Made by a program: the position numbers and the translations under genes. DNA of 47,116 bases from Sedimentisphaerales bacterium (lineage in GTDB: Bacteria > Planctomycetota > Phycisphaerae > Sedimentisphaerales > Anaerobacaceae), in the NCBI GenBank assembly GCA_016932835.1, contig JAFGCD010000099.1:1-47116 (forward strand), read 5' to 3'. The number at the start of each line of letters is the position of its first letter. The first letter of the stretch is position 1. The notes under the pieces were generated by a model that worked only from the letters and a program-made list of their open reading frames with translations, searched no databases and had not been told where the DNA came from. Of this stretch, positions 13,736 through 25,700 are shown in pieces.

Positions 13736-16700
13736 CTAAGGCAGGATGATTCCACGGACGCGGGGTACGAAGGTGAAACGCGCTAAGCTCGGATTGCTGA
13801 AGCAGATTCGCGTAGTGACGCTCTCGCCGGGATCAAGTTTTCCGTCGTTCAGGAACCTGGTCAAGTCAATGTACGGTTTGCCGTCATCGGTCGTTCCGTC
13901 GGCGCCGAATAGCGCAACAAGAGGGCTGCTGATGCTGTTTATCACAAGCCACAGGGGACCGCCTATGGCAGTCGCCGATGTATTCATAATGGTTATGTTC
14001 AGACTGAACAGTCCCGTTCGCCTATCGTAGCCGATTCGGCCGGTCGAGATATTTACGAGGTCGTCCACGGGGACCGGCTCGGTCGGCGTGGCGGCTTCAA
14101 TGGTGAGTTCGCCGGTGGTTTTGTCGGTTCCGATATTGCCGAGGGCATCCTCCGCAGAGACCGAGACATCATAGGTTCCTTCCGACAAGGCGGGGCTAAT
14201 GGTATCATCAGGCAAGGTCCAGGTTCCGTCGGCGTTGTTGGCTGCGGTGTACGTATTGCCGGCCACTGTAAGGTGAACGGAAGCGGTCGGGTCATCGACT
14301 GTGCCGGTCAACTGCGGCGTGGTATCCTCGGTGGCAAGGGTATCGACCGTAACGACGGGAGCCGTGGCGTCGATGGTGAGTTCGCCGGTGGTTGTGTCGG
14401 TTCCGATATTGCCGGCGGCGTCGGCGGCGGAGACGGAGACGTCATAGGTTCCGTCGGTCAAGGCCGGGGTAATAGTATCGTCGGCGAGGATCCAGGTTCC
14501 GTCGCAGTTGTTGGCTGCGGTGTAAGTATTGCCGGCAATTGTAAGGTGAACGGCAGCGGTCGGGTCATCGATTGTGCCCGTCAACTGCGGCGTGGGATCG
14601 CTGGTCAGGATTACATCGACAGATACAGCCGGTGGCGTCGTATCGAGTGTGAAACGGACGACTTCATCGGTTCCGTCATTGAGCGGCGCTCCGAGGTCGT
14701 CGGTAATAGTGGCCGAGCCGTTGAGGGTAATTTCGTATTCACCATCTACGTCGAGCGGGGCAGCAACCGTAATGACGAGTGTATCGCTACCCCAGCCGGT
14801 GATACTGTCGGGTGTGACTGTGCTGCCGTAGGGGTCAAGGATGCTCACGTCGGTGTTATCCCCGAAAATGTTCTCAGAGAACATGAAAGCTATCTGCGGG
14901 GTACTGTCGCTGGTGAGCCTGTCGGTCGGGCTAATGCCCGTATCGTCACTGAGGGTCCAACCCAGAACAACCGGCGGCTCATTTACAGGCTCGGAAACGA
15001 TTTTGACATCGTCAACGACGGCGGAGCTATCGTCGGCTCCGAAACCTATGACGTCGATAAACAGGGCCGCGACGGTCCCAGGCGCTATTCCTGCAAGATC
15101 AATCTCTATAGTCAGGGGCGAATCGAGCGGCAGGATATCGCCTGATGCAATACCGGGCATTTCGACTATTGTCACGTTCGGGCCGAGATATACGGTTCGG
15201 TCGTGCTGGATATTCAGGACGGCATCGCCGCCGGTGATTCCGGCGAGAGTCGCCAGGAGCGGCGTTCCTTCGGCGTCGAGCAAAGCCACTTCGAAGGCGT
15301 CGGGCGGATTACCGTAATCGCCGAACAGGGCTGCCGCCGAGAGGGTTAATCTCAGACTTTCGGCGCTGTCGGGAATAGTGAACACCTGCGAGATGTCAGT
15401 TAAGAGCAGCTCGCCCTCGGTTAACAATGCCTCTGCTGCGGCGAAATCGACATTGCCATGAACCTTCCAGCCGAATTCGGGATCGGCCTGGTCTGTGATG
15501 TCGAATTCACCGTTTGTTATGCCGGCTGCCGGGTCAGCGGTTCCGTCAATCAAGTCGGCGTTAAGGGCCGAGAAGCCGAGGATTGCACCGCCCGGAAGCG
15601 GGTCGTCATTCGGCATACCAAGGGCATAAACATCTACCGCGGGCGGGACGTACGAATCCAAATCAAGACCGTAGAGGTCGAACAACTCTCCGTACACGGG
15701 CGTGCGCCTCATGCCGAGCGATAAGTTGTAGTTCATAATCCTGTTCGGCCTAACGCCCTCGGCGAGGTCAGGCAGACCGAACAATAGGTGTCCCAATTCG
15801 TGCGTAATTACGGTAAGCAAATCGACCTTGCCGTATGCCGGGCTGTCCGGATCGGAGGCGAACTCGCCGCCTGCGATATAACTGCTGAACTCGGCATTGT
15901 CGGCAGGTGTATCGTCCACAAACCAGCCGTAGCCGGCGGCGTTGACATCGATCCATATCGCATCGGCAGTCGCCAGGCCAAGCATAGAGCCGGGCAGATC
16001 GGCGAGGCGGAAGGTAATCGGATCGGGAATAATCGTGATCCTGCCATTGGTTGTAAGCCACCGTGCAAACGCCTCCTGGCCAAGGATATTCAACTGTCCG
16101 ACGGCCGGTGCATCGGCTGACAGCACATCATCAGCGAAAAACGAGAGGTCGAGGACAAGCGGGGTAAGGGGCTTGTAGTCGGTGAAGTAGTCGGTAACTG
16201 AGGGGACAGAGACATTAGCCATAAGGCTGGGATTGAATTGAGATTTTGGCGCTATAATTTTCTCAAGCCAGTTAGTCGGCTCGAAGTTGAAGGGGTATGA
16301 CCGAACAAAATTACTCGCCTCTGTGTGACTGCCCGTAAGGAAGCGCTCGGCATAGTACTCCGACATCGGGGACAGGTTTCTGGTGCGTTCGGCCCCCCAA
16401 TACCATTTTGCGTAGTCATCACCTTTTCCGGCAAATCCCATGAAGTCGGAGAGGTCCTTATGGAATTTCGTATGGCCCACCTCATGCTCGAACGTGCGGA
16501 CGAGGGCCTCGGCGACATCGGCAGCAGCGGCGGCGGCAGAGCCGTATCTGGCCTGACGTCCCATTGGCAATTGATCGTGCAAGGCAATAGCCCTGTACAT
16601 GACGTCGGCATCAAACGAGCGGCCAAATCCTATGCCGGCCATTCCACTGCCTGCTACGGCCTCGTCGGCCATTGTGAATCCGAATCCCTTTTTGGGGTCG

Positions 16701-19700
16701 ATGCCCAGGTCCTTGAGTTTTTCGCTTGTGTGTATGGTTCCAAGGTCATCGCCTATTGCCTTAGCCATGGCTTCAAGATACTGTCCCTTCGTCTTGCCGC
16801 CCGACGCCTGATACTCCAGTATTTCAATTGCCTTCTGGACAGCCAGCTTCTTGTCTGCGGGCAACTGGTCGAGTACGCCATTGAGCGCGCCTATGAGTTC
16901 CTGGCGTTTTGATGAGGCGACGTACGCATCGCCGATGTCATCCATCGCGCTGTCCAATAGCTGTTTGGTTCGAGGATTTATGTGGTCGTTGAAGTCCACA
17001 CGGGCTTTTGCGCCTTTGCCGGCGCCTGAGAGTGGAGAGCGATTCCAGAGGTCTATTAGCTGGCCTTTTCTCATTTGTGCCTGCTGGACTGCCCATTCAG
17101 CGACTTTTGCGCCGACCTGCTTTACGGCGTCGAACGCTGCGGAGATTTTGCTGCCGGCCTTGTTCCAGAGGGATCGCAGCAAACTTGAGACGGGGCCTAT
17201 ATTGCCGGCGTACTTCTGCAGTGCCTTGCCCAACTCAATGGCCTGTACGACGGCTTTTGTGCTTTTTATGGCGGTGCTGGCAGCCCTGAAGGTTTTCCCT
17301 GCAAAAGCGGCTCCCCTGGCCCAGCCTGTCTTCAGGGCCATTCCGACTCCCTTTCCGAGACCAACGATACCCTTTGCAGCAAGACCGAGCCCTTTGCCTA
17401 TGAGTCCGTGTACGGGTCCTTCGAGCAATTGTGCGGCCATTGCTCCGACCTGTTCGAGGTTTGCGGTGCAGAGCGCCTTTACAAACTGGAAGGGCATGGT
17501 CGCCATTCCCTGGGCCATTCCCATTATGCCTTTTCCGAGGGTCGTAAGTGCGGCCAGCGGCGCGGCAAAAAGGGTTGAAGTAATGCCGCGGGTAATAGAG
17601 TTCTTGCCCCAAGTGAGGGCCTTTCTGGTTTCGTAGAAATCCTGCCCCAGACCTGAGAGCATTTTGCCTATGTCACTCTCCATCTTGTAGCTCATCAGGT
17701 CTCCTCGGACCGCGTGCACGACGAACTGCTCGACGTCATAAACCGCCATCAGGGGCTGCATTATCAACTCGTTGAAAGCGCCGGTCAGGACCCTTCCGGC
17801 GCTCTTCCAGAAGCCGTCCTTCTGGAGTCGCGTCCAGCCTGCCCGCAACTCGGAGGACTGCACGGCGGCCTGCGCAAGCATATCTGGCAGCATATCCTGC
17901 GGGCGTGAGCGCAGCCCCATCGAAGCATGAAAGACCATGTACTGGTCTTTGCTCTGGCCGGCGGCGATGCTCAGGCCGGTCGGATCGCTGACGCTGACGG
18001 GATTGTTGCGTCCGTAGCGATAGAAGTTCTCATCGCCGCCCTCGAAGCTCAACGGGTCTTCACTGATGAACCGCCCCATTTGCGGGTCATAATAGCGTGC
18101 CCTGAAGTAATACAAGCCTGTTTCGGCGTCGTATTCGCGTCCGTGGTAGAGGTAGCTGGTCGCCGCGGCGGGGTTGCTCTGTGAGAAGACCGAACCGAAC
18201 GACTCGTACTTGATGTGATTTACAACGGCGTCTGCATTATCGACGAGGTCTGTGGTATTGTTGATCTGGTCGGTCAATCGCCAGTACACATGGCCGTCGC
18301 CGTCATCCTGCGCGAGTATCTGGTCGGCGGCAAAGGTGCTGAAGTACGCCATTTGGAGGGCGGTATCTCCAGACGCAGGATCCGTGACAAACTCGAAGAG
18401 GACGTTTTCGCCGTCATAGACGAAGTGCTCGGTGGGGGCGTCGAGGCCGTCGGTCGGGGTATTATCCACATTCCTGGCGATTCTTCTATTGAATACATCG
18501 TAGGTGTAGTGTACTTCGCTGATAAGGTTGCCGAGGTTGTCCCGCTCATAGACGGCGACAAGACGGTTGCGGTGGTCCCAGTCGTACTGCCGTGTCTGCC
18601 CGCCGGCTATATTGGTGACAAGCGTCAAGTTGCCTGCATCATCGTATTCGTAGTTGTAAACACCGTCTGAAGTGACCCGGTTGGCGGCATCGACGGTGAA
18701 GTCGGTTCGGTTGCCGGTATCATCGTATTCGTAGGCTTCGTCAAGCCTTGTCGGGTCGGTGTAGAGAACGCCGAGAAGCTGAGCGTCCTGGTCGTAATGA
18801 TATGTCCTGGTTCCGTCGATATCGGTTATTTCGCTTATTAGCCCCCTGCCGTCGTAGCTGATATTGAAGAAGTTGAGAACGGTTGGGCCGTGGGTGTGCG
18901 TTATTGTCTCGAGGTATCCGCGTTCGAGTTCGTATGTAAATGTCGAGGCGGCGACTTCCACGGCGCCCGAGATATCGGAGGCTCTTGTGATCGTCTCGAC
19001 TTTATTATCATCGCAGTAGGTGAACACGGCGTATTTATCTGCGATCAAATCGCCTGATTGCCACATTTCAGCGAGTCGATTGAGGTCATCATACCTGTAT
19101 TCCGTCGTGACTGTGGTGAAGCCGGCGACGCCGGTTACGGCGGCCACAACGGAGGTCACCTTGTCGATTTCGTTATAGCTATAGGTCAGTTCGACGACGG
19201 GTGCTGCTGGGGTCCCGGAATTGGTCAATCGGACAAGTCGCCCGGCGTCGTCATAGGTATAAGTGTATCTGGAGTAGGCATCGCAGATGACCTCGACGTT
19301 GCCGTTCTCGTCGTAATCGCGGTGTATTGTGTTTGTCGAGCCGTGCCATATTTCGTCTGTGAGCCTGTTGAGCTCATCATAGACGTACTCGGTCACATTT
19401 CCATTTGCGTCCGTCATGAACCTCAGGTTGCCCGCCCCGTCGTATTCGTCATAGGACGTGACGCCAAGAGCGGGACTGGTTTGCGTCTCCAGGAAGCCGC
19501 GTGCATTGTAGGTATAGGTTGTAGTATTTCCGGACTGGTCGGTAACGGTCCATGTCTCGCCGGAGGGATAATAGGTATAGACAACGGGGCCGGACTCCGG
19601 ATATTCGGTTTTTATCATGCGTCCGAGGTCGTCGTAGTAATTAACAGTGACCTCGCCTGTGGGGCTGGTTTTCGATGTTGTGTTGAGCGAGAGATTGTAG

Positions 19701-22700
19701 TCCCACCAGGTAACGTTGCCCTTGTCGTCGGTCATCGTTCTTTTCCTGTTGAGCGCGTCATAGACATATTCGACCGTCCGGCCCAGTTCGTCTTCGGTGT
19801 GATTGAGATTGCCGCTTCCGTCGTAGCCGGTGACGGTTGCATTGCCGTGGTAATCGGTCGTACCGGTCCGGCGGCCAAGGCCGTCATAGGAGTAAGTCAT
19901 GAAGCGACCGAGGTGGTCGATGACCCTTGAGATGTTTCCGTTTTCGTCATACTCCTTATACGTGGAATGTCCTTCGGGGTCGATTTTCTCGATTTCCCTA
20001 TTGAGGTCATCGTATCGGTATTCCCAGGTTTTGCCTCGATAGTCGGTAACAAACCTGGTATTTCCGGCGTCATCGAAGACGGTCGTGGTCTGGTCATCGA
20101 GTGCGTTTATGACCTGATAGCAGCGATCGAGGGCGTCGTACTTGAATTCTGTGGTGTTTCCTCGTGGGTCGGTTATGTATCTCTGGTTGCCCACGTTGTC
20201 ATAGACATAGCCGTAAGTTGCGGCCTCGGAAGTTCCGTAAGCATAGGTCACATAGCGGATTCGGCCGAGCTGGTCATACTCATAGTGGGTGACTCGCATA
20301 GCAGGATCTGTTTCGTCGGTGACATTTCCCAAGGCATCGTAGCTTTTTGCGGACACAGTCTGGTCGGACGTTCCTGCGGCGGCTATAATAGTGACGACTC
20401 TATCGAGGAAATCATACTCATAGTCTGTAACTACTCCCCTGGAATCGGTCTCGAAATCGACTTTGCCGGTCGTGGTGTATGCGACGGTGCTGAGGGTCTG
20501 GTCCGCGGTTCCGAAGGCATTGTATGTATTGGTCCTTCTTCCCAGGCTGTCGTATTCGTATTTTGTCGCTATGTTTCGGCCGTCATAGGCGAATTTCACC
20601 TCGCCGTACGTATTGTACTCATATCTATGGCTCTGCTGCTCCGGCTTTGCGACGGCGCGGATAATCTCCTCGAGCATGTTCTGGTTGTTGTAGTAGTACT
20701 CTGTTCTGACAGCCCCTGCGTCCTCATGCCATTCGATCAGGCCCGAAGGATAGTAGCCCTTCCACTGCTCTATGGTATTGCCGAGGTCGTCGTTCGGCTG
20801 GAGGATATGAATGTTTCGATTCATGTTGTCGTATTCATATGAGGTGATACGACCCATCGCATCTATCTCGGCGGCGAGGTTGCCTGCGGCGTCATACTGT
20901 CTCTCGAGGGTGATCTCATCGGCGGTTCCGACGGCACAGCGGGTGAATCTGAGCCTGTCGAGGTCGTCGTACTCGTATTCGGCCCTTCGGCCTTCGGCGT
21001 CCTCGCTCCATGCGAGCCTTCCGGCAATATCATAATGGGTAGTTTGCGTGATCTCGACAGCGGCGCCAACGGCACTGGTGGTGGTTTCGGTATATCCGAG
21101 GTGATTATAGGTGTACTCGGTGCGATTGCCCATACGGTCTATGGTTGCGTCGAGACGGCCGGTGAGATGATTGTATTCCATTTGCTCGACTGCTTCATCC
21201 GGCGTTCCGACGGCATAGACGATCTCATAAAGGCGATTCAACGGGTCGTAATGATACTCTGTCTTGACGCCCCTGCCGTTGATTTCCTCAGTCCTGTTGC
21301 CGATAGCGTCATAGTCGAAGCGATTGGTCACCTGTTCGGGCATGCCGTATCCGTAGGTTACGACCGTAAGTCTATTCAGGACGTCGTATTCGAACCTAAT
21401 TTTTCTGATTCCTTCGATTTCCCACTCTTTGTTTCCGTATTTATCGTACCTGTATTCGACGGTCCGCTGGTCGGTGGTGCCGAAGGCGCTGGTGATTTTG
21501 CCGACGAGATTCGTCTTGGAGTCGTACTCATAGACGGTCCAGACTCCGCCGGTGTCTGTTTTTGCCTTTATATTGCCGCTTGCGTCGTACTGTATTTCCT
21601 CGAAGACTTCGTCCGCGGTGCCGACGGCGTAGTGCACATATGTTCGGCGGTCGAGTTCGTCGTATTCGTACTCGGTTCGCCGGCCCATGGCGTCGATTGT
21701 TGCGGTGACATTTCCGTTTTCATCGTACTCGGTGTATTCCGAGATTTCAGAGGCGGTTCCAAGAGCATATGTCACGCCGGTTTTCCTGCCGGCGTCGTCG
21801 TATTCGTACTGCATTGTCCTGCCGAGGGGGTCGATCTCCGCGATCACGTTGCCGACTCCGTCATACTGCGTAATCGTGGCGGCTTCATCGGGCGTGGCGA
21901 AGGCCTTTATGACCTCGATGCGACGATTTCTGCTGTCGTATCCGTACTCGGTTGTCTCGCCGCCGGAGGTTTCGAACCTGAGGTTTCTATTCTTGTCGTA
22001 CCGGTACTCAATCACCTGCTCGCAGGCGGTTCCGGCGGCATATGTGATTTTGACGAGGTTGTCGAGTTCGTCATATTCATAGGCGGTTTGATTTCCGGCG
22101 GCATCGCGTTCGAGGACTTTTCGGTTCAGGTCGTCGTATTCGAAATGCTGACGGCCTCCGTCGGCGTCGTAGATATCCGTCAGCCGCCCTCTTTCGTCAT
22201 AGACATTCGTAGCCGTCAGGCGTCCTGCGATTGTGATAGTCTTGAGGTTGTTTCGATTGTCGTAAGAGAAGATGCTCTTTACGCCGGCGGCATGGTCGTA
22301 GCTCCACTCAAGCCTGTCTCTCTCGTCGAAATGGCTGGTTACTTCGCGCCCGGCTGCGTCTTTAGTGTATATCATGTTGCCGCGGCTGTCGTATTTGGAG
22401 AGAATCTCGTTGTCTAAGGGATCGACAACTTTGGTGACGCGATTAAACTCATCGTATTCGGATGCGTAAGTGTCATGCTTTGGATTCGTGGTCTCGACCA
22501 GATTGCCCTCCTCGTCGTATTCCATATGGGTGTGGTTGCCGAGGGGGTCGTATGAATCCGTGGGCCTGTTCATGAGATCGTACACAGTCTCCCACACTTT
22601 TCCATTCTCGTCGGTCCTGAAGGTATTGTTGCCGTATTCATCGTACTCGTAGCTTACGGAATCGCCGTTGTCATAGACGATGGTTTCGAGTCGTCCGAGG

Positions 22701-25700
22701 ATGTCGTAGTAGTAGGCTGTCACGTATCCCATTGCATCGGTGACGGTTTCTATCTGGCCTCGAGAGTTGTATGTGTATATCGAAGTGATGTCGCCGTAAG
22801 TGGCGGTTTTAATTGTGGCGGTCAGCTTGTTTCCTCTGGCGTCGAACGTATATTCGGTGACTCTTTCGAATCCATCGTGACATTCGGTAGTGCTCTCGAC
22901 CTGGTTGAATTCGTCCTCGTAGGTAAAGAGGGTTATCGAGTCGGTCGGGATGCCCGCGACGACGGGATTGACGATCTTTACGATGCGCCCCTTTTCGTCG
23001 TATTCGTATTTGGTTATGTTGCCGTCGCCGTCTTTCTGTTCGGTCGGCATGTTATTGCCGTCCCGGGTAATTTCGAGCATTTCTCCGGAATCGGCATATG
23101 CCTTTGTGTAGTATCCGTTCCCGTCGAGCTGATATATTTGTCGCGTGCCTTCTCCTGTTGTGAACACGGCTATCGGGAATTCGAGTTCGACGGCGGTCGG
23201 CGGGTCGGAGAAATTATTCGTATCTTCAATATCGAAGAATCCCGTGAGCTGTGCTGGTTCGAGGGTGACGGACCTGGCCGCCGCCGGATAGCCGGCTATG
23301 TTCAATATGCTGCTGCCGGTGACTCTTCCGGAGAACTCGTCATATTCTATTGCGTCCTTATATCCTCTTTTTGTCGTCTGCTGGACGATATGATGCCAAT
23401 CGTCGTAGGCGAATTCGCGACTGGTGTCATCGGGGTCAACGACAGCGACGAGGTTGCCGCCTGCATCGAGGACGAGCTCTGTTGTTCTGCCGAAGGGGTC
23501 GGTGATTCTCACTGAGCCGCCGTAGGTAAAGGTAGTCGTCAATCCTGCGGGGTCGGTAATGCTTCGAAGCTCTTCTTTGACCCATGCGAATTCTGTCTTG
23601 TTTCCATTTCGATCGGTGACCGAGGTGAGGTTGAATACGGTTTCTTCGGGGTCGGCAGTAGCCGGTTTGAATATATAGACGGTTCCATCGGACATTTTTC
23701 GCTGGTATGACCCGTCGGACAACTGTATGAGCTCCGACTGGTCCCCTACAGGTCCCTGCCACGGCTCGCCGGCGACCATAGGCGGCGTGAAGATCGACTC
23801 TGTGCCGTCCCCATCGACGATAAGAATACCACCCTCATCGACGTTATAGTAAAGCTGCTGGACACCTTCTATGCCCCATCCTGCTCCGAAGGGGCTTTCG
23901 GTGAGATTGACGGAGACAATCTTGCCAATATCGGGGGTGTAGAATCCTGAGAACCGGTCGCCCAGCAGTTCGAAGAGTCCGGTTTCGAGCTTGAATCTGT
24001 ATATACCGGTATCACCTTCACTCAAATCGATCTGTATCGCGGCCCCGAAGGCTCCTCCGGCATCCGGAATGTCGAAGAAGTTTTCATCGCCCTGCAGGCC
24101 CATTCTCCTGTATTCCTCTGTGAGTTCGAGTCCTTCGGCCTGGACACGGTAGTCCCCCAGCATAGCCTCGAGCCTTGCGACGAGATAGCGGTCGGCGAGA
24201 CTGGCTGGGACATCGACGTAGGAGAAGTGCAGGATGTGCCGCGGGTCGGCCCTGAGTGAATCGTAATGGAGCACTATGCTGTGATCCTGACCGACGGAGC
24301 TATATGCGACCAGTTCGTGAGTTTCGTGGAGCGCGCCCGAGTGCAGCTCGGCTTCAGAGGTCAACCCGATATCGACCGTTTCGGAGGCACTTTTGAGGAA
24401 CATATCGTTAAGACTGGACCTCTGATTGAACATATTGTCGAGGGTCGGGAGGAGATTACCAAGTTTCGTCTGCACGGACAAGCCCCTCGGCATTCCTCCG
24501 GTTTGGATTGGTCCGTGCAGATTGGGCTTGTTCATGTCGAAATCCCAATCGGGCACTCCGTATAACAGGTCGCCTTCCTTGACCAGGCCGTAGAGCCTGG
24601 GGTTTTTGCGAATATACCATTCGCTCTCGGTGTAGAATCGGACATCGGCTGCGATATCGATCGAGTGTGCCAGGTCGTCGATGGGTATGCTGCCCCAGAC
24701 ACTGTTGGCCGGTTCGGTCTTGACGACGGGATCGTTTTCGAGGGTTGCGATGATTCCCAGTGCGTCAAATGCAAATACGCTGTCGAGGGCCTGATATGCG
24801 GCAAGCATCAGACCGGTCTCAGTCGAAACAACAACATTATCGGGGAAGGAATTCGGCGTCGGCCTGGTTGCTGCGATGACGCTCGCTCCAAAGACGTTTG
24901 TCGGATCGCGTATGATTCCGACGTTGCCGCCTGCTGCGACGGCGTATGGGAAGGGCTCGGTAAGCGGTCCTACCCTTATCCCTCTTTCGTCGTAATGGAA
25001 GACGTCATAGCTGAAGCTCTGGTGCCCGACAAAGACAGGTCCGAGGTGCGGGTCGTGTTTTGGGTCTCCGGCTGAGAACTTGTTGTAACCTGTTACAAAT
25101 GCGTAGGCCGGATGCTCTCCGATTGCTTCATAGAAGGTATCCGCCGGGACAAAGGTTATGCCCTGCGCATTGCTTAGGCCAAAGGCCTGCCTTGTCCGGC
25201 CCATGATATTTCCGAACGGCAAGAGGCTTGTGAACTCGGGCATATAGTGGCTCTCGGCTTCGGCCCAATAGCGAAGTACGCCGATTCCCATGCTATCGGC
25301 GAGGCGGTCGGTGAACATCATCACGTCGGGGTCGGAGGTTGCGGTAACACTATACGGCTCGGGCCCAACCGCGATGACATTCTCAAGGAATGAGGGCGGA
25401 TCAAATCTCGGATTATCGTGGTCGGCATCGCTCAAATCGGTGTGTACGACGAGGATGTTCCCGTTTTCGGCGGCGTATTCTCCGAACAGGGTCCTTCCGG
25501 GCGCGGCGATGTATAGCCTTGTCTGGTCGGCATTGAGGGCCATTCCGCGGAGCCCCAACGGGGCGGGCTGAACGGTTATACGGCGGACCACCTTGTTGTA
25601 ATCCTTCGAGAAGGGGTCCACGTCGATTACATAGACGGTTCCCATGCCGTCGTGTGACCTGCTGTCCGAGACGTATGCGTACTTGCCGAATTTGTCTATG

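Noticed and set aside
21035-22417. 460-codon plus-strand frame
   Set aside because: It is the antisense image of the YD-repeat array. The repeated codon pattern of the true gene leaves the opposite strand open, and it has no ribosome site or recognisable domain.
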